Source: Epiperipatus broadwayi (Eukaryota; Onychophora; Udeonychophora; Euonychophora; Peripatidae). From it: 64,000 nt of DNA. The stretch covers positions 6,901,194 to 6,965,193 of the forward strand of contig JAQFVV010012420.1 in the NCBI GenBank assembly GCA_028023455.1. Reading direction: 5' to 3'. Shown here piece by piece: positions 49,640 to 62,248 of the stretch. The position numbers were made by a program, and so were the translations under genes. The notes beneath the pieces are model-generated. The model saw only the letters and a list, made by a program, of their open reading frames with translations. It was not told the origin of the DNA and ran no database searches. The number at the start of each line of letters is the position of its first letter. The stretch's first letter is position 1.

Positions 49640-49989
49640 AAGGTTAAGCCTGTGTGTGCTTGCAGATTCTTCTAAATTCTTACAATTAGGTTTTCAGGTG
49701 CTGCAATGAATAAATCATCTACATATCTTGTATATATTATTTTGGGTAGTAAAGCATAGTACCTAGGCAGAACTAGTTCAAAAAATTTTTTAAAAAAAAT
49801 TTGATGCAATCCCACTAATTGGAAGTCCCATAGGCCAACCATCAATCATTTTAAACCATTTCCTTCAAATGTTGCCACAATGTTTTCATCAAGTCATTTT
49901 AAGAATTCTACACAGTCCTCCCTAATTATACGGATAGACAGCTTCCTATTTATTGATCCATATAACTCAATCATGTCTAATGCAGCAAT
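49640..49989 (-). pseudogene. Penelope-like RT palm with YVDD box
   Basis: The minus strand reads LDMIELYGSINRKLSIRIIR, then YALLPKIIYTRYVDDLFIAA, with the catalytic YVDD at 49725-49714. This is continuous with the N-terminal part, but the frame is broken in between. In the family this enzyme copies element RNA at the target site. Confidence 0.75.
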
Positions 49990-50650
49990 TTAAAAATCTG
50001 TGTTTATTTCAACTCCTCTAATTTTCTCGACAAATTCAAACAAAGATCTAACTGTAAACACACCTAAAACAATGATATCTATTAACCAATGGTTTACTAA
50101 TTTAGCTGTGTTAAAATAATGGACTCCACTGAAGTCCAACATAAGTCTTGAAGCAATCTTGGTTTGTGTACATTCTTGGCTGTATAATAGCAGACGGGTA
50201 CACATGAAAATATTTTGCTCTATTAATTCCTTTATTTTGTGAGCATGCAAGATTGATGTGATAAATTTGTCTCTGTTCATTTTGTTATTAAAGTTTGTTA
50301 TTAACTCAAACTTCAATTTAATAATGTGTGTTGACATCTTATCTCTATGTTCTTTTGAGTCCATTAACATAAATCTATTACCTTTATCCTCATTCATACA
50401 TGTAATTTTATTGTCAATCAAAAACCTCTTTGTATCTTTAATCTTTGCACTCCAATTATCATATTTGGCATTCAACTGTTTGTTTCTAATTGTTTTGATT
50501 ATGTTGGTAATTACATTTTCTTTAAGTGGGTTATTTATTAATGCAGCTTCAGTATCACAATAAATTCCATCTGTGGATGTCTCCAATATTCTCCCACAAA
50601 CTTTGGTCCAAATGCTAAGATTGTTTTTACTTCAGCAGGCAGAGTTACTG
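49990..50650 (-). pseudogene. Penelope-like RT, N-terminal and fingers part
   Basis: Upstream of 50586 the minus strand reads LPAEVKTILAFGPKF (about 50641-50597), a conserved block before the RT. A 198-residue frame follows, with NEDKGNRFMLMDSKEH (the DKGN box), then LMLDFSGVHYFNTAKLVNHW across the palm entry. Stops and frameshifts break the link to both sides. Confidence 0.75.
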
Positions 50651-52639
50651 TTGACAAATTAACACGTGCTTTTTTTTATTACTACAGATGAGATGTCAAT
50701 ATTTTGTTTTACAATCAAAAAAATTATTTTATGTTCAAACCTACACGCTAACTTCCTTTCTATTTCATCACATTTAATAACAATCCACTGAGATGTTATT
50801 TTATTTGCTGTTATCTTTCACCATCTTTTCTTCTCTCTCCTTAATGCATTCTTGCAACCGTTTATACTCAATTTATTGAAATAAATAGAATCAACATAAA
50901 AATAAGACCTTGAGAATTTTTTTTAGTACAAGGTTTTTTTTCCTAATTCTAATTCTTGAAAAGATAAGAGTGGGGGGAAGAAAAAAGATTAGATTTTTTT
51001 GGTAATTAACTTTATTGTTGAAACTTCAGATATTGAAAGTATTTGGTAATCTATTACACTAATTGGTTTAGAATTTTCACTAATTGAAAAAATGATGATC
51101 AAAAAAAGTATAAAAATGGAATCAGTAAAAGTGTCTAAAAATAAAATAACAAGTGGAAATCCAGATTGTGAAAGAAAACAAAATATATAAATTCTAAAGT
51201 TTTCTTTTGTTTTAACTTTTTTTTTGGCTTTTGACTTGTTTTTGATATGTATACTCATATACCTATAAAGCATAGCAAAGAGAAATTAAAATATAAAAGT
51301 AATAGTGCTGAGAAAAATGCTAAGAGATATCAAAACTTTCTACCTCAGGGAATTACATCTCCTATTACCTCCTGAATCTACATGTGTAAATGTCAGCCAA
51401 GGGAAATAAGAATATGCAGAGTTAGCCATGAAAGTAAAAAGATAACCAATGGACCAATCAGAGGATTCTCATCAGCCATCTCAAGAAATCTCATATGGGA
51501 ATTGTAACTATCTGAGAAAATCTCCAGATAGTTACAGTTCCTATATAATTATGAATTTTTCTTTAAATGTTGGCATAATAGATCTAGACTTCATTAACTG
51601 TTAAAATGATTCAATAATAGAGTGTGGGACTACTAATGGTAATTTTTATTGATTTTAACTTAATTGAAATGAGGTGGTATTTGTGTATATTTGTATCCAT
51701 TTTTTTATTATATTAGTGAAAGTATATGAGATTAGTTTCCCCAAAATGTTCTGCTTGATCTTAAAAAACAAAAAGGGGGGGGGGGGATTTAGTTCAGTTA
51801 AATGTTCTCATGATAAGCAAATACAGGAACCTTATGTTGGAGCTGGTGTACATAAAAAGGAGGCCTTGATGGCTGTAAGCAAACAACTGATACTTATACC
51901 ATTTCTTAAAGTTAGAATTTAATTATATAACATAAAGGGTTTGAGGGTTTAAATTGGTGTTTAATAAAGGCCCATTATTATTAACTAATTTGACTAAGGC
52001 ACACCTATTTGGACAGGTCTCCAAAATAAACCTGGGTCCTGTTGTTCATAGGAACTGCGCATTGTATGTTACCTCAGGAAAGCTGTAAAATGTTAATAAT
52101 GAGTATAGTTTAAAATGAAAAAGGATTGGAATTAAAATTGTTTGTATTTGTCTTTTATCAAAAGATTTTAGTCAACTTTGAATGTTTCAACAAAGGGGAT
52201 TGGAAAAGTATTAAGAGTGAAAAATTAATATAATAAAAGTTTATAACTATACTTGAGTACCTTTGATTTAATTTAGTTTATTAGTTTCCTAATTATGTAT
52301 CCATTTGGTTCAAATAAAGTCTGAGAAAGATATCTTAAAATCTATTTGGTGATTGCTATACATAAATAAATAATCATTATAATTGTTGAACATTCTTCAC
52401 AATATGGTGCTAGGCTATATGTCTAGTAGTGCCCTCATATGGTCACCATATTTTTATAATCTTTGAAAAATTGAAGACAGTGACAATATGTAATGGCACA
52501 TAGGCTAGAGAAAGTGCAAGTTAGAAAATGGCTTCCCAATGTGTAGGGCCCATTAATATAGTAAATGGCCAGAAGTGAAGGTCGAGAAGTAATTGAGGGA
52601 GGTTCAGGTGTTGGTAAAAAAAGAGAGATTGTATTCCAA

Positions 52640-53240
52640 GGGATGAAGGTTTTTGAGTTTTGAGGTAGTTTGAAAATATTTTTTTATGTGTAATGCAAAT
52701 ACAAGATAGAATTAGAATAAAAATATTTGGAAGAGAGAGAAAGGAGACCCCATTTGAATACTTAGAAAGCTTGGAGAAGTGTTTTTATATGTATAAGACA
52801 GAAGAAAAAGAAGAAAAAATAATCATAGCAAGTAATCATTTAGAGGACATAGCAAGAAATTGGTAGAGAATGATACAGAAAAGACTGGACAATTTTAAAC
52901 AATATGCTAAAAAATTAGTGTATACATTTTGGAGAATAGATAAGCAAGAAAAGATGTGAAGAAATATAGAAATGAAATGATACATAAAAGAAGAGGGGAT
53001 AGGATATAGACAGTTTTTTTTTTAAAAAAATGAGATGTGTAATAGAATATCCCATTCTAGAATGCCAGATTACATGTATCATAAAAAAAAAATATTGATA
53101 AATGTGCAAGAGAGATTAGTGACATGGGGGTGTGAAAAATTGGAAGACATATTGGAAGCTCTTAGAGACAAAGAAAGCCTACAAAAAAGAAAAACAAGAA
53201 GAACAACTTAAACTGGTAGTGTGATCATCAAAGAATAAGA
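52640..53240 (+). pseudogene. gag remnant of the LTR element
   Basis: The segment RIKIFGRERKETPFEYLESL (about 52710-52770), then EKCFYMY and IIIASNHLEDIARNW, matches the gag at the left of the window. A stop follows RNW, and the rest is fragmentary. No zinc knuckle is visible. Confidence 0.65.
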
Positions 53241-53289
53241 AACAATTCAGACAATGGCTGAACAAACTTTCCTGATGATATTGGTAAAA

Positions 53290-53802
53290 AATACAGGGGA
53301 TAGAGATACTTGCTAGACATGGGTAGTCAGATCTCTATAATCTTGAACAAAATGTTAGACCAAATTAGAAGTCAGAAGGGGAAATGCAGTTGTTACCATT
53401 AAGATAGTCAGAAATAATTATGGCTAATGGTAGAAGAGTCCAAGTTGGACCCTATGCAAGTATATGGGAAATACAGGTGGGAAAAAAAAGATACAACATA
53501 CATTATTATCGATGTCAGGATTGATAGAGGATCTGATACTGGGGTCTGATTTTATGCATCAAATTGAAAAAAAAAACATCAATTACAGTGAGAAGGTAGT
53601 AGTAATAGAAAATGAAAAACTTCCATTTAGTGGTTATAGTAGACAGAATAATAAGGTAGCATATATAGTAATCAATGACATAGACAAAGAAATAGAGCAT
53701 AAAGTAACCAAGTTAAGAAATAATAATAGTAACTGGAAAGTCAACTTAAAGAGATATTTCTGCAAAATGAACAAGGGTTTGCCACAAAACCTGGGATTAT
53801 AA
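53290..53802 (+). pseudogene. Retroviral-type aspartic protease remnant
   Basis: YLLDMGSQISIILNKML (about 53307-53360) is the active-site loop; the usual DTG or DSG reads DMG. Further on, GLIEDLILGSDFMHQ (about 53518-53565) is the second protease block (ILGxDF). The longest open part is 53464-53802. The protease would process the polyprotein. Confidence 0.7.
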
Positions 53803-53809
53803 AGGGCTA

Positions 53810-54600
53810 TGTTCACCATATAGATGTAAAAGCAGAAATTCATTTTTAGGATAGGTTTTATCCAGTTCCAGTCAAATACAAAGATGAAGTAGATAAGCAA
53901 ATACAGCAGATGGAACAATGTGGTGTCATAAAAAAAAAACAGTAAAAATAAGTTGGCTCTATAAAAGTATGTTTAGATGCTTGACAGTTAATCACAATTA
54001 CTATACCTGACCAGGATGTGCCACCACATATAACAGATTTGCTGTTGGAATTTAGTGGGAAAAATATTTTTCATCATTCAATTTGACATCAAGCTATTGG
54101 CAGATGCCATTCCACATGGATAACCAAAAATACACTGCATTCCACTATGAAGGATTTATGTACATGTTCCAATGAGTCCCATTTGGACTCATTAACAGTG
54201 GTTTGGGGCTATTGCAATGTTTGGATCAGATACTATCTAAGCATGTAAAATAATTTATCCTGTAAAATATGGACAATGTTGTGATAGTGTCACAGTCTCC
54301 TCAGGAACATTTGGAAAAGGTCATGTTTTTTCAGGAGTGTCAATAGAAAAATATCACAATAAATTTTTAAAAAAGTAGTATATTGCAAGAAGAGATTATT
54401 TTCCTGGGTCATCTCATTTGGGCTCAAGGTATGACCTCCTCCTGACAACATTGAGGCTATCATTAGATTTCCTCAACTGAAGAATAAAAAAACAAATTAG
54501 GTCATTCTTGGGTATATGTAATTTTTCTCAAAGATTCTACAAATTTTTTTCCACAGACACAGAAGAGTGCTTATTCAACTGCTGAGAAAATAGAATCAGT
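53810..54600 (+). pseudogene. Ty3-like reverse transcriptase remnant
   Basis: FYPVPVKYKDEVDKQIQQME with CGVI (about 53858-53930) starts the RT. Then come PDQDVPPHITDLL, FHYEGFMYMFQ and VPFGLINSG (about 54180). The catalytic YxDD box reads YMDN (about 54253-54264), with the second Asp replaced. Frameshifts and stops are frequent. It is inactive. Confidence 0.75.
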
Positions 54601-54649
54601 GGTAGTGGATGGGAAAATAATGTAAGTCATTTGACCAAATTAAATAAAA

Positions 54650-55080
54650 TTTTGTAAGAACTGTTATGCTAGCTTGCCTATATTTGGAAAATCCTTTATG
54701 TTACAAATGGATAATAATAAAGTAGGATTGGGGGCTGTGTTATTTCAGGAGAATGAAGAGAAAATAATCAAGTCCTGTATTTTTTAAGTAGGATCTTAAA
54801 ATTCAGCAGAAAGAAACTATACCATGAGTGGAAGAGATGTGTTGGCCATTGTAAGGGTGTTAAATAAACTTAAGCATTTACTCCTAGGGTCTGAGATTAT
54901 TATAATTACTGATCATAAGAGTTTAGAATTCATAAGCAAATGCTATTTAACAAATGATAGGCTTATACGATGAGCTATCTACGTACAAAAATTCAATTAT
55001 CAGGTAGTCAATTGCCGCAGGAGGGAAAATATACTGCCTGACATCTTGAGCAGAAATCTGATTTAGGGCAGAGGCCAAAA
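54650..55080 (+). pseudogene. RNase H domain remnant
   Basis: NNKVGLGAVLFQENEEKIIK (about 54709-54768), YTMSGRDVLAIV (about 54820), ITDHKSLEFISK (about 54905) and NCRRRENILPDILSRN (about 55010-55060) follow the family order: D, E, D and the DxLSR end. Broken by stops. Confidence 0.75.
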
Positions 55081-55359
55081 CTTAACACTAGACAATTAAT
55101 TACTCTCATAACAAATCCAGAGATATCAGTAGAAATGGATATGAAGAAACTGAAGTTTTTACAAACATCTGATACCATATGTATGAAGTTGATGAAATGA
55201 TATAATAATGCAAACCCAAGACAGCTGGGAATTCCCACATAATGGAAAAACAAACTACATCGATATAAAATAACAAACAGATTGTTGACATTTCAGGTCA
55301 AGAAGGGAATAGATTGTTGGAGGATAGTTATACCTCAAAATTAGAATGTAAAATTAATA

Positions 55360-56330
55360 AATTATGTACATAGAGCATAAGGCTTACTTAAAATAAATAA
55401 GATGTTACAGAGATGGTATTATTGGGCAAATATGTACAGATCTATTATTGCTATGTTACAGAGGTGACATGAATGTCAGCAAAATAAACCAGCTAATAAG
55501 AATTATGCTGGGATGTTGGTACTTATATTAGCTAAGAACATAAACTAGTTACTGGCCATCAATTTTTATGAACCATTACCTTCATTTCATCACTATAGAT
55601 ATAGATTAGTGACCTACAATGTTTTTTGAAATTAGTGCTAGCCTACTATTTGCATAGAGCTGACCCAAAAACTTCTATTGCTGTGCTAAAGAAGTAGTTT
55701 ATCTGAGTTAGAATACCTCACGCAATTTTGAGCAACCATGGAACTCCTTTTGTATCAAAGGAATGGAAAAGTTGACTACAACAGGAAAAGATACACCATA
55801 TTATAACCTCTATTTGGAACCCTCAGTTTAGCCCATGTGAATGAGTTATGAAAGTATTGGGGATTTATTTTGTGCACATTTAAAAAGAAACCATAAGCAG
55901 TGGTATAGAGCATTGCTGCAAATGATTAAGATCATAAATTGTACATACCACAAATCTATTGGGCTCATTCCTAAATGATTGTATCATGGCTGGGTAAATG
56001 TAGCAAAAAATCAAAATTTTGCTAGAGACCAATTAAAAAAAAGAAATCCAAAAAAAGAGGAATATCTGTCAGGTACACTTTGGGATAGGAGACTGGGTTT
56101 ATGTCAAAGCCCAGCCAATTAGTAAACAGAATGATAAGCAATATAAAAGGTTTTTTTTCTTTTATTTGAAGGTCCATATAGAGTCATTCAAAAATGCAGA
56201 CCTAATGCATTCATGGTACAAGGAAAAAAAGGTAAAAAGGGGATGTATAATGCACAGAGCCTAAAACTTTTTAAAAAGAATGGAAAAAGACCACAGGGAG
56301 TAGTTATATTTTGTTTTGTTTGTTTGTTTA
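55360..56330 (+). pseudogene. Integrase remnant
   Basis: The zinc-binding part reads VHRA...LLKINKMLQRWYYWANM, then HECQQNK (about 55370-55490). The core keeps RIPHAILSNHGTPFVSKEWK (about 55705-55770), where the catalytic SDxG reads SNHG, and NCTYHKSIGLIP (about 55935-55975). The C-terminal part reads GDWVYVKAQPIS (about 56087). Dead copy, with catalytic Asp lost. Confidence 0.75.
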
Positions 56331-57415
56331 ATTTTTTATTTTTCCAACAGGGGTGCAATGATCTGGTATTTTCAGCCAGCTCATAGATATATACACACAT
56401 ATGTTTTTATTTTATTGAAATTGTGTATCTGTTATATTAGTTTAAAATAAATAATATTGAAATATTATTTTTAAGTTTGTTTTTATTTATTTTGGAGGAA
56501 TCAGCATTCCTTCAGTTTGATATAAATTGAATCAAAATAAAAATAAGATCTTGAGAGTTTTTTTAGTACAAGATTTTTTTTCTTAATTCTAATTCTTGGA
56601 AAGATAAGCATGGGGAAAAGAAAAAAGATTACATTTTTGTTAGTAATTAGTTCTATTGTTGAAGCCTCCGATATTGAAAGTGTTTGGTAATCTATTATAC
56701 TAAGTGATCTAGAATGTTTCACTAATTGAAAAAACAAGACCAAAAAAGGACAAAAATTGGATCAGTAAAAATCTCTAAAAATAAAATAGCAGGTGTGAAT
56801 CCCTTTTGTGAAAGAAAACAAAACATAAATTATGGAGTTTCCTTTTTGCTTTAACTTTTTTTGCTTTTGACTTGGCATTTTTGGCATATGCTCATATATC
56901 TATAAAGCATAACAGAGAGAAATTAAAATATAAAGTAACAGCACTGAAAAAATGTTTTCCTACTAAGGGACATCAGAACATTCCCCTTGGGGGAATTATG
57001 TCTCCTGTTACCACCTGAAGTTACCTGTATAAATGTTAACCAAGGGAAATAAGGATGTGCAGAGCTATCCAAGGAAATAAAAAAACAATGGAACAATTGG
57101 AAAATTCTTGTCAGTCATTTCAAGAAAACTCATATGAGAACTGTAACCATTTGGAGAAAGTTGTACCTCTTATTGATTCAGGATACTTATGAATTTTTCT
57201 TAAAGAACTTTTCTTTAAATATTGGTGTAATAGATTTAGACTTCATTAACTATTAAAATGTTTGAACAACAGAGTGTGGAACTATTAATGGGAATTTTTA
57301 TTTAGTTTAACTTAATCAAAATGGGGAGATATGGTGTTACATTTCTTAAAATGTAATAATTATTATTTGTGTATATATTTTTATGCATTTTTTGTTATAT
57401 TAAAGTGAAAGTATA

Positions 57416-58824
57416 CGCCTGTCTAAAGTCTACCTTTCCTTACATGGTAAGGTAATGCTTCTCAATATGAAGATCATGGCCAAGCTCAACTATTACATGC
57501 CCATCATGAGGATCACTAAAACTTTTATCAATAAAATGAATTCTCTGGCATCCTGACTTTTCTAGGGAGGTAAAGTTATTGCAATTAGCATTAGCAGGAT
57601 GCAACTTCACCGGAAGTATAATGGACTTTCTTATCATGCTATTCAAGCCATACATATTCAAAAGATATTTAATTTTATCACCATGCTTATTAAATCATTT
57701 GAATATGAGCAAGTCATTTTGCCAGTTATCCTGACAGATAGCCCCCCTCCTAGAGTCAAGAATTTCCTTGATGTCACAATCGACTTGATCAAAAGCTACA
57801 TGGTAATTACGAATGATACATTTGATAACAGGATTAATATTTGGCAAGCACATAGTCTCACTCACCCTGTCACAATTCCCATAACACCACTATTTGCCCT
57901 GACCAATAATAAGATCATCTCCCTTTTCAGGTGCTGGGCTATGGAACTGAAATTCTTTGATTTCATTATTAAGATAAATTTAAATGCCATTAGCACTAAT
58001 TGGTTTCTCTTTCATAGGTGAGGCATCAACAAAATTGACTCAATCTGCCCCCTCTGCCAGACTCAGGACAAAACATTTGACCATCTGGTCTACTCGTGCC
58101 ATGGACTCTGGAGGACTAGAAGGATTATTGCTGATAACCTTAAAGTGAATTTTTACCTTGTTACCTCTCTTAAGGATAGTATTAGGACAAGATCCATTTC
58201 TACTATTAGGTTGTTATTATTTATAAACTATGCATTCTGGTCTACTCGTAAAATGATTTTCAATCCTGGTGCAATTTATGAGGGAAAATTCTTTCTGAAT
58301 AAACTTATAAAATTTAAAAACAGTAACATGCTCCTAGCTCCTAAAGTGTTATTCGAGGAAACATGGACTCTGATTGCATTGTAAGAATGATTGCTGGTAA
58401 AACGCTATGTTTCTTCTAAGTTATTGCTGAAAGTGGTTTTGTTAATAATCAGAATGTCAGATCCTTAATGTTTTCAAAATGGATAATATTTAACTGAACA
58501 CATCAGATTTAGCATAAATACCTAAGCCTTCATAGTTGTAGTGATTTTGCCAATGGTGATCTGACCAAACTCTAGATTAACTAAGTGACTCTTGATAGTG
58601 TGAGGCAATTTGTCTAGGTGAGTTGGGTATGCTTAATTGGCCTACTTGTGTGTTAACAGTAGACCAGGTATTTGGGTTTACCTTTTTCCAGAATAATACT
58701 ATCTTATATTTATTTATAATCATGTAATTCTTATTTATGTTTGTAATTCTAGCTTTTCTTTTAATTTACCATGTATACATAATTGTCACCGTAAACATTG
58801 TACTTGTTTAATAAATATTTTGGA
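57416..58824 (+). mobile_element. 5'-truncated non-LTR LINE inserted in the 3' LTR
   Basis: The insert is bounded by the 8-bp direct repeat AAAGTATA (57408-57415 and 58825-58832). The 3' end reads AATAAATATTTTGG, near an AATAAA signal. It carries only the C-terminal part of a LINE ORF2, so it is 5'-truncated, as is usual for LINEs. Confidence 0.8.
57480..58383 (+). pseudogene. LINE ORF2 C-terminal region with zinc-binding motif
   Basis: KLNYYMPIMRITKTFINKMN (about 57483-57543) is the thumb-like segment seen after the RT domain of LINEs. Then come LQLHRKYNGLSYHAIQAIHI (about 57595), a helical region (57599-58021) and a cysteine/histidine motif CPLCQTQDKTFDHLVYSC (about 58047-58103). The last is the CCHC-type zinc site common at LINE ORF2 ends. 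The final frame is 58145-58384. One stop (58020) and frameshifts break it. The clade is not certain. Confidence 0.7.
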
Positions 58825-59942
58825 AAAGTATATGAAATTAATTTCCTCAAAATGTTCTGCTTGATTCATAAAAGACAAATGGGGGGAATTAGGAGGGTTT
58901 AGTTCAGTTAAATGTTCCAATGATAGCAAACACAGGAATCTTATATTAGAACCTGGTGTACATAAAAAGGATGCCTTGATGGCTGAAGCAAACAATGGTC
59001 ACTTACACCATCACTTAAAGGTTAGAATTGAATTATATAATGTAGAGGGTTGAGGGTTTAAATTGGTGTTAAATAAAGGCCAATTATTAACTGTAAGTTG
59101 ACTAAGGCACACCTATTTGGACAGGTCTCCAGAATAAACCAGGATCCTGTCATTCATAAGTGTTGTGAATTGCATGTTACCTTGGGAAAGCTATAAAACA
59201 TTAATAATGAGTATTTAAAATGAAAAAGGATTGGAATTAAAATTTTGTATTAAGAGTGAAAAATTAATATAATAAACGTTTATAACCATACTTGAACACC
59301 TTAGTTTTAATTTAGTTTATTATTTTACTAATTAAGTATCTATTTGGTTCAAATAAAGTCCGAGAAAGATTATATCCTAAAATCTATTTGGCAATTGCCA
59401 TACATAAATAAATAATCACTATGTTTGTTGAATGTTCTTCACAATCTTGTGCTAGGTTATATGCCTAGTGGTGCCCTCATATGGCCACCATATTTTTGTA
59501 ATCTTTGGAAAATTGTGGACAGTACCAAAATATAGTGGCACAACATGTAAAGAAGTTATATTTAAGAAAGGTCAAAAGAAAAAAAAGAAATGTCTTTGGA
59601 GATTTAAAGATATTTTTAATTGTTGAAGTATATCTTCTGTTATTAGTGATAGATGGAAGATTTTGATATCAGTTTAAGATCATAGTGTTGTAATGCAACT
59701 TCATAAAGGCTGTCTATCTCAGGAACTGCAACAATTCACAAATTTAGATATACAGGATCTTATAGAATTAATTTTTAATTTTCAATGGAGTTCAGATTAT
59801 ATATATAAACACACATATCTTAAAACACATATTAATAGCTGAGTTCACTTTCGACACTGTATATCAGACTCATGGCTAACAAACTATCTAAACTTAACTG
59901 ATTAAAATTCCAGAACATGCTCAGTGCAACACTAGTACTTCT

Positions 59943-60870
59943 CTAATTAATAATATTTTTACCATAAGTAATAAACCACACTTTATCTAGCTCCCTTTTC
60001 CTAACCTTTGTCTCACTACATACCACATAACATTTCTGAGGATAAAATTCATATCCAATATTTTTCTCATGATTAAAGAAAAAATTTAATTTAAAATAAC
60101 ATTTAGACTTTTTATGCTGACATATATGCTGCCTCAGCCACATTGATAAACTAGTCTTTATCTCTCCATAATAAACCCATTCCACCATTCCACAAGCAAG
60201 TCCCTAACACATGTCAGCATAATGATTTATATCATCCTGATCCACACTATCCTAAGAATTATTAGTTTATTCAACAATAAAGGAGATCTAAATCCAACAT
60301 TAAAATCTTTCCACACTACATTTTTCAGTTTCACATATAACTTCAGAACATAAACCAAAGAAATCAATTCTTTAAGGTTTTTAACCACACAAGACTGTAA
60401 GATTTTTATAAAATAATCTTAATTGCCTACATAATAAATTCTCCTTATATTTCATACTTACCAAATCTCTAATATAACAATATTCCACTTCCTATCCCAC
60501 TCAAATTTACATAATTAAAAATTATTATACAAAAAATATTTAAATCTTTGCAGTTAAAAAACCACTCACATTTAACAATTTAACAATCATTTTATAATCA
60601 AACTTATTGCAATCTGTGCTTAAATATACATCATTTCTCCACATCAAACCTAAATCCCCATATAAACTTGTAAATATATCTCAATTATCTTTTTTGGACC
60701 ATATATAAACACATCTTCCTCATATCTTTTATATAATATATTCTTACAACATTGGCTATATGACACAATTCTCACTCTCTCATACAAACAAACTGCAAAT
60801 AATACTGCTCACTTCCAACACTATTGACCAACTCTTCTCCATATAAAAGGAATCATTAGCATATCTTGCA
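59943..60870 (-). pseudogene. Weak reverse-transcriptase-like relic
   Basis: The minus strand reads RYEEDVFIYGPKKIIEIYLQ (about 60728-60670), which resembles the RT box YADDVFIYG with one Asp changed to Glu. Then come GDLGLMWRNDVYLSTDCNKF and, at the end, an 81-residue frame (60188-59943) with MWLRQHICQHKKSKCYF. This order suits a non-LTR element but no clade can be named. Many stops. Confidence 0.35.
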
Positions 60871-60958
60871 GTAATATTTGATTTAAGATATGGGTGTGTG
60901 TGTTTATTATTTATAATTTAAAGACAGAATTTATTTATTTATTACCTAATTATATACC

Positions 60959-61073
60959 AACTTCTAGATCTCAAAGCAAGTTGGCACCTGAGAATTATCT
61001 AAAACTTCAAAGCTGATTATGATTATGAATGTTGGAGATCCAGTATGTTTAGCTTTTTTGAGATCTAGAAGTT
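60959..61073. repeat. Short palindrome, 17-bp arms
   Basis: AACTTCTAGATCTCAAA (60959-60975) and its exact reverse complement (61057-61073) are 81 bases apart. It may be a small MITE or chance; no ORF adjoins. Confidence 0.6.
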
Positions 61074-62235
61074 GATAAAGTTATTCTTATTTAAAATGTA
61101 TATAACCTATAGCATCTAAACTAAAATAACTTTTATGTCTTCCATATTGCATTATGATTGTTGGATGCTTTATACATCTTAGGATTGTAGTATACTATTT
61201 TTTCTGTGTAACTGTTGAAATACCAGTCATATTTGTGGAAAAAGGGTAGAGATAGATTCATGGTAAGATTATGTATATACATATAAAATTAGTTGATCCC
61301 GATGTGATGTACTGCCAGAACATCTTATTGGCAGATAGAACATTCCATTCAATTGAATTAAAAATTAAATTCTTCTTTATTTCTTAAACATATCTTGAAT
61401 TCTACAATAAACAAAAAAAAATAGTCTGCACAATTATGTATGAATATATGTCATTTTTAATAATCTGCATAATAAATAATTACATTATATAAATATATTT
61501 TAATACCTAATTCAGATATGATTTAAATAAATATTTTTATTTAAAAATATATATCTTATTCTCTATTAAATTAATAATTAAATAAGTGTGACTTTCACTA
61601 ATAATAAGCAAATATTTTTTCAGTTTTTTTTTAATTATTAATATTATTTCAGTTTACATTATTTGATAAGGAATTACATTTATGATGATTTACCATGAAT
61701 TATGTGACAGTGTAAATGGCATTGAGAATTATCTTTTTTTGAATCTTTATAATCTTGAAAATGTTATGTTTTGTTAATAGAACATTGTCCAGTATGCAAA
61801 ATAAACCTATAAAATAGAAGTTTATTCACTGAGGATAATAGTCTTTAATATTGTGAATTAAATTGATTAGTAGTTATACTATACAGTTTGATGCAATAAT
61901 CCTGGCTTTGCGAATATAAAAGTACCCCATTGTTTATTATTATAAAAACTGATACATGATATTACTCCTTTGTTTAGGTCATTGAATGACACATGAAAAA
62001 ACAATTTTTTCTAAAAATTATTTAGTTTTCTAAATGCTTTTCCTATTGGTTATATATTTTTTACATTGCAGTTTGGTTTAGTAGCCATCTAAGTTTCTTG
62101 AATATTCTACTTTGAACCGATATTACTTTTTATTCATATCTGTTACATTTTTATATATATTTTAAAATCTTTTCTTTTTGCACTAAAGTTTCATCATTTA
62201 ATTTCAAGTATTTAAATTGTATTTAATTCAGTTGG
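61074..62235. other. AT-rich non-coding DNA
   Basis: No gene or recognised repeat is seen. Confidence 0.5.
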
Positions 62236-62248
62236 AATATTTGATTTT

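Larger units (their letters stand above)
48698..50860 (-). mobile_element. Penelope-like element inserted in the 5' LTR
   Basis: The insert is bounded by the 8-bp direct repeat TTTATACT (48690-48697 and 50861-50868). On the minus strand the order is N-terminal block, RT, then GIY-YIG endonuclease, as in endonuclease-bearing Penelope-like elements. It is about 2.16 kb, shorter than full-length relatives, so it is 5'-truncated. Confidence 0.85.
48527..52500 (+). repeat. 5' LTR, split by a Penelope-like insertion
   Basis: The parts 48527-48697 and 50861-52500 align in order with the 3' LTR. Anchors include CATATGTTTTTATTTTAT, CTTAATTCTAATTCTTG-like sequence, TTTGGTAATCTATTA, AAAATGTTCTGCTTGAT and GTGCCCTCATATGG. 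A poly-G run (about 51775-51786) and about 60 bases near 52150-52210 are absent from the 3' copy. Confidence 0.85.
48527..59542 (+). mobile_element. Ty3-like LTR retrotransposon with two nested insertions
   Basis: Two long terminal repeats enclose a 3.86-kb interior (52501-56358) with gag, protease, RT, RNase H and integrase remnants in the Ty3 order. Both LTRs begin with TG. After removing the insert in each, the LTRs are about 1.80 and 1.77 kb, which agree. A Penelope-like element sits in the 5' LTR and a LINE in the 3' LTR. The LTRs differ by many substitutions and indels, so the insertion is old. No clean 4-5 bp target duplication is visible, and ends are uncertain by about 10 bases. Confidence 0.85.
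56359..59542 (+). repeat. 3' LTR, split by a LINE insertion
   Basis: The parts 56359-57415 and 58825-59542 align in order with the 5' LTR. It starts TGATCTGGTATTTTCAGCCA, against TGAGCTACTATTTTTTGCCA in the 5' LTR. It is preceded by GGGG-containing sequence that may be the polypurine tract. Confidence 0.85.

Noticed and set aside
51460-51500. CTGATGA on the minus strand inside the LTR
   Set aside because: No GAAA box or GUC follows at a suitable distance.
58786-58995. Minus-strand open frame of 69 residues
   Set aside because: It spans the LINE end and LTR sequence and is a shadow of repeats, not a gene.
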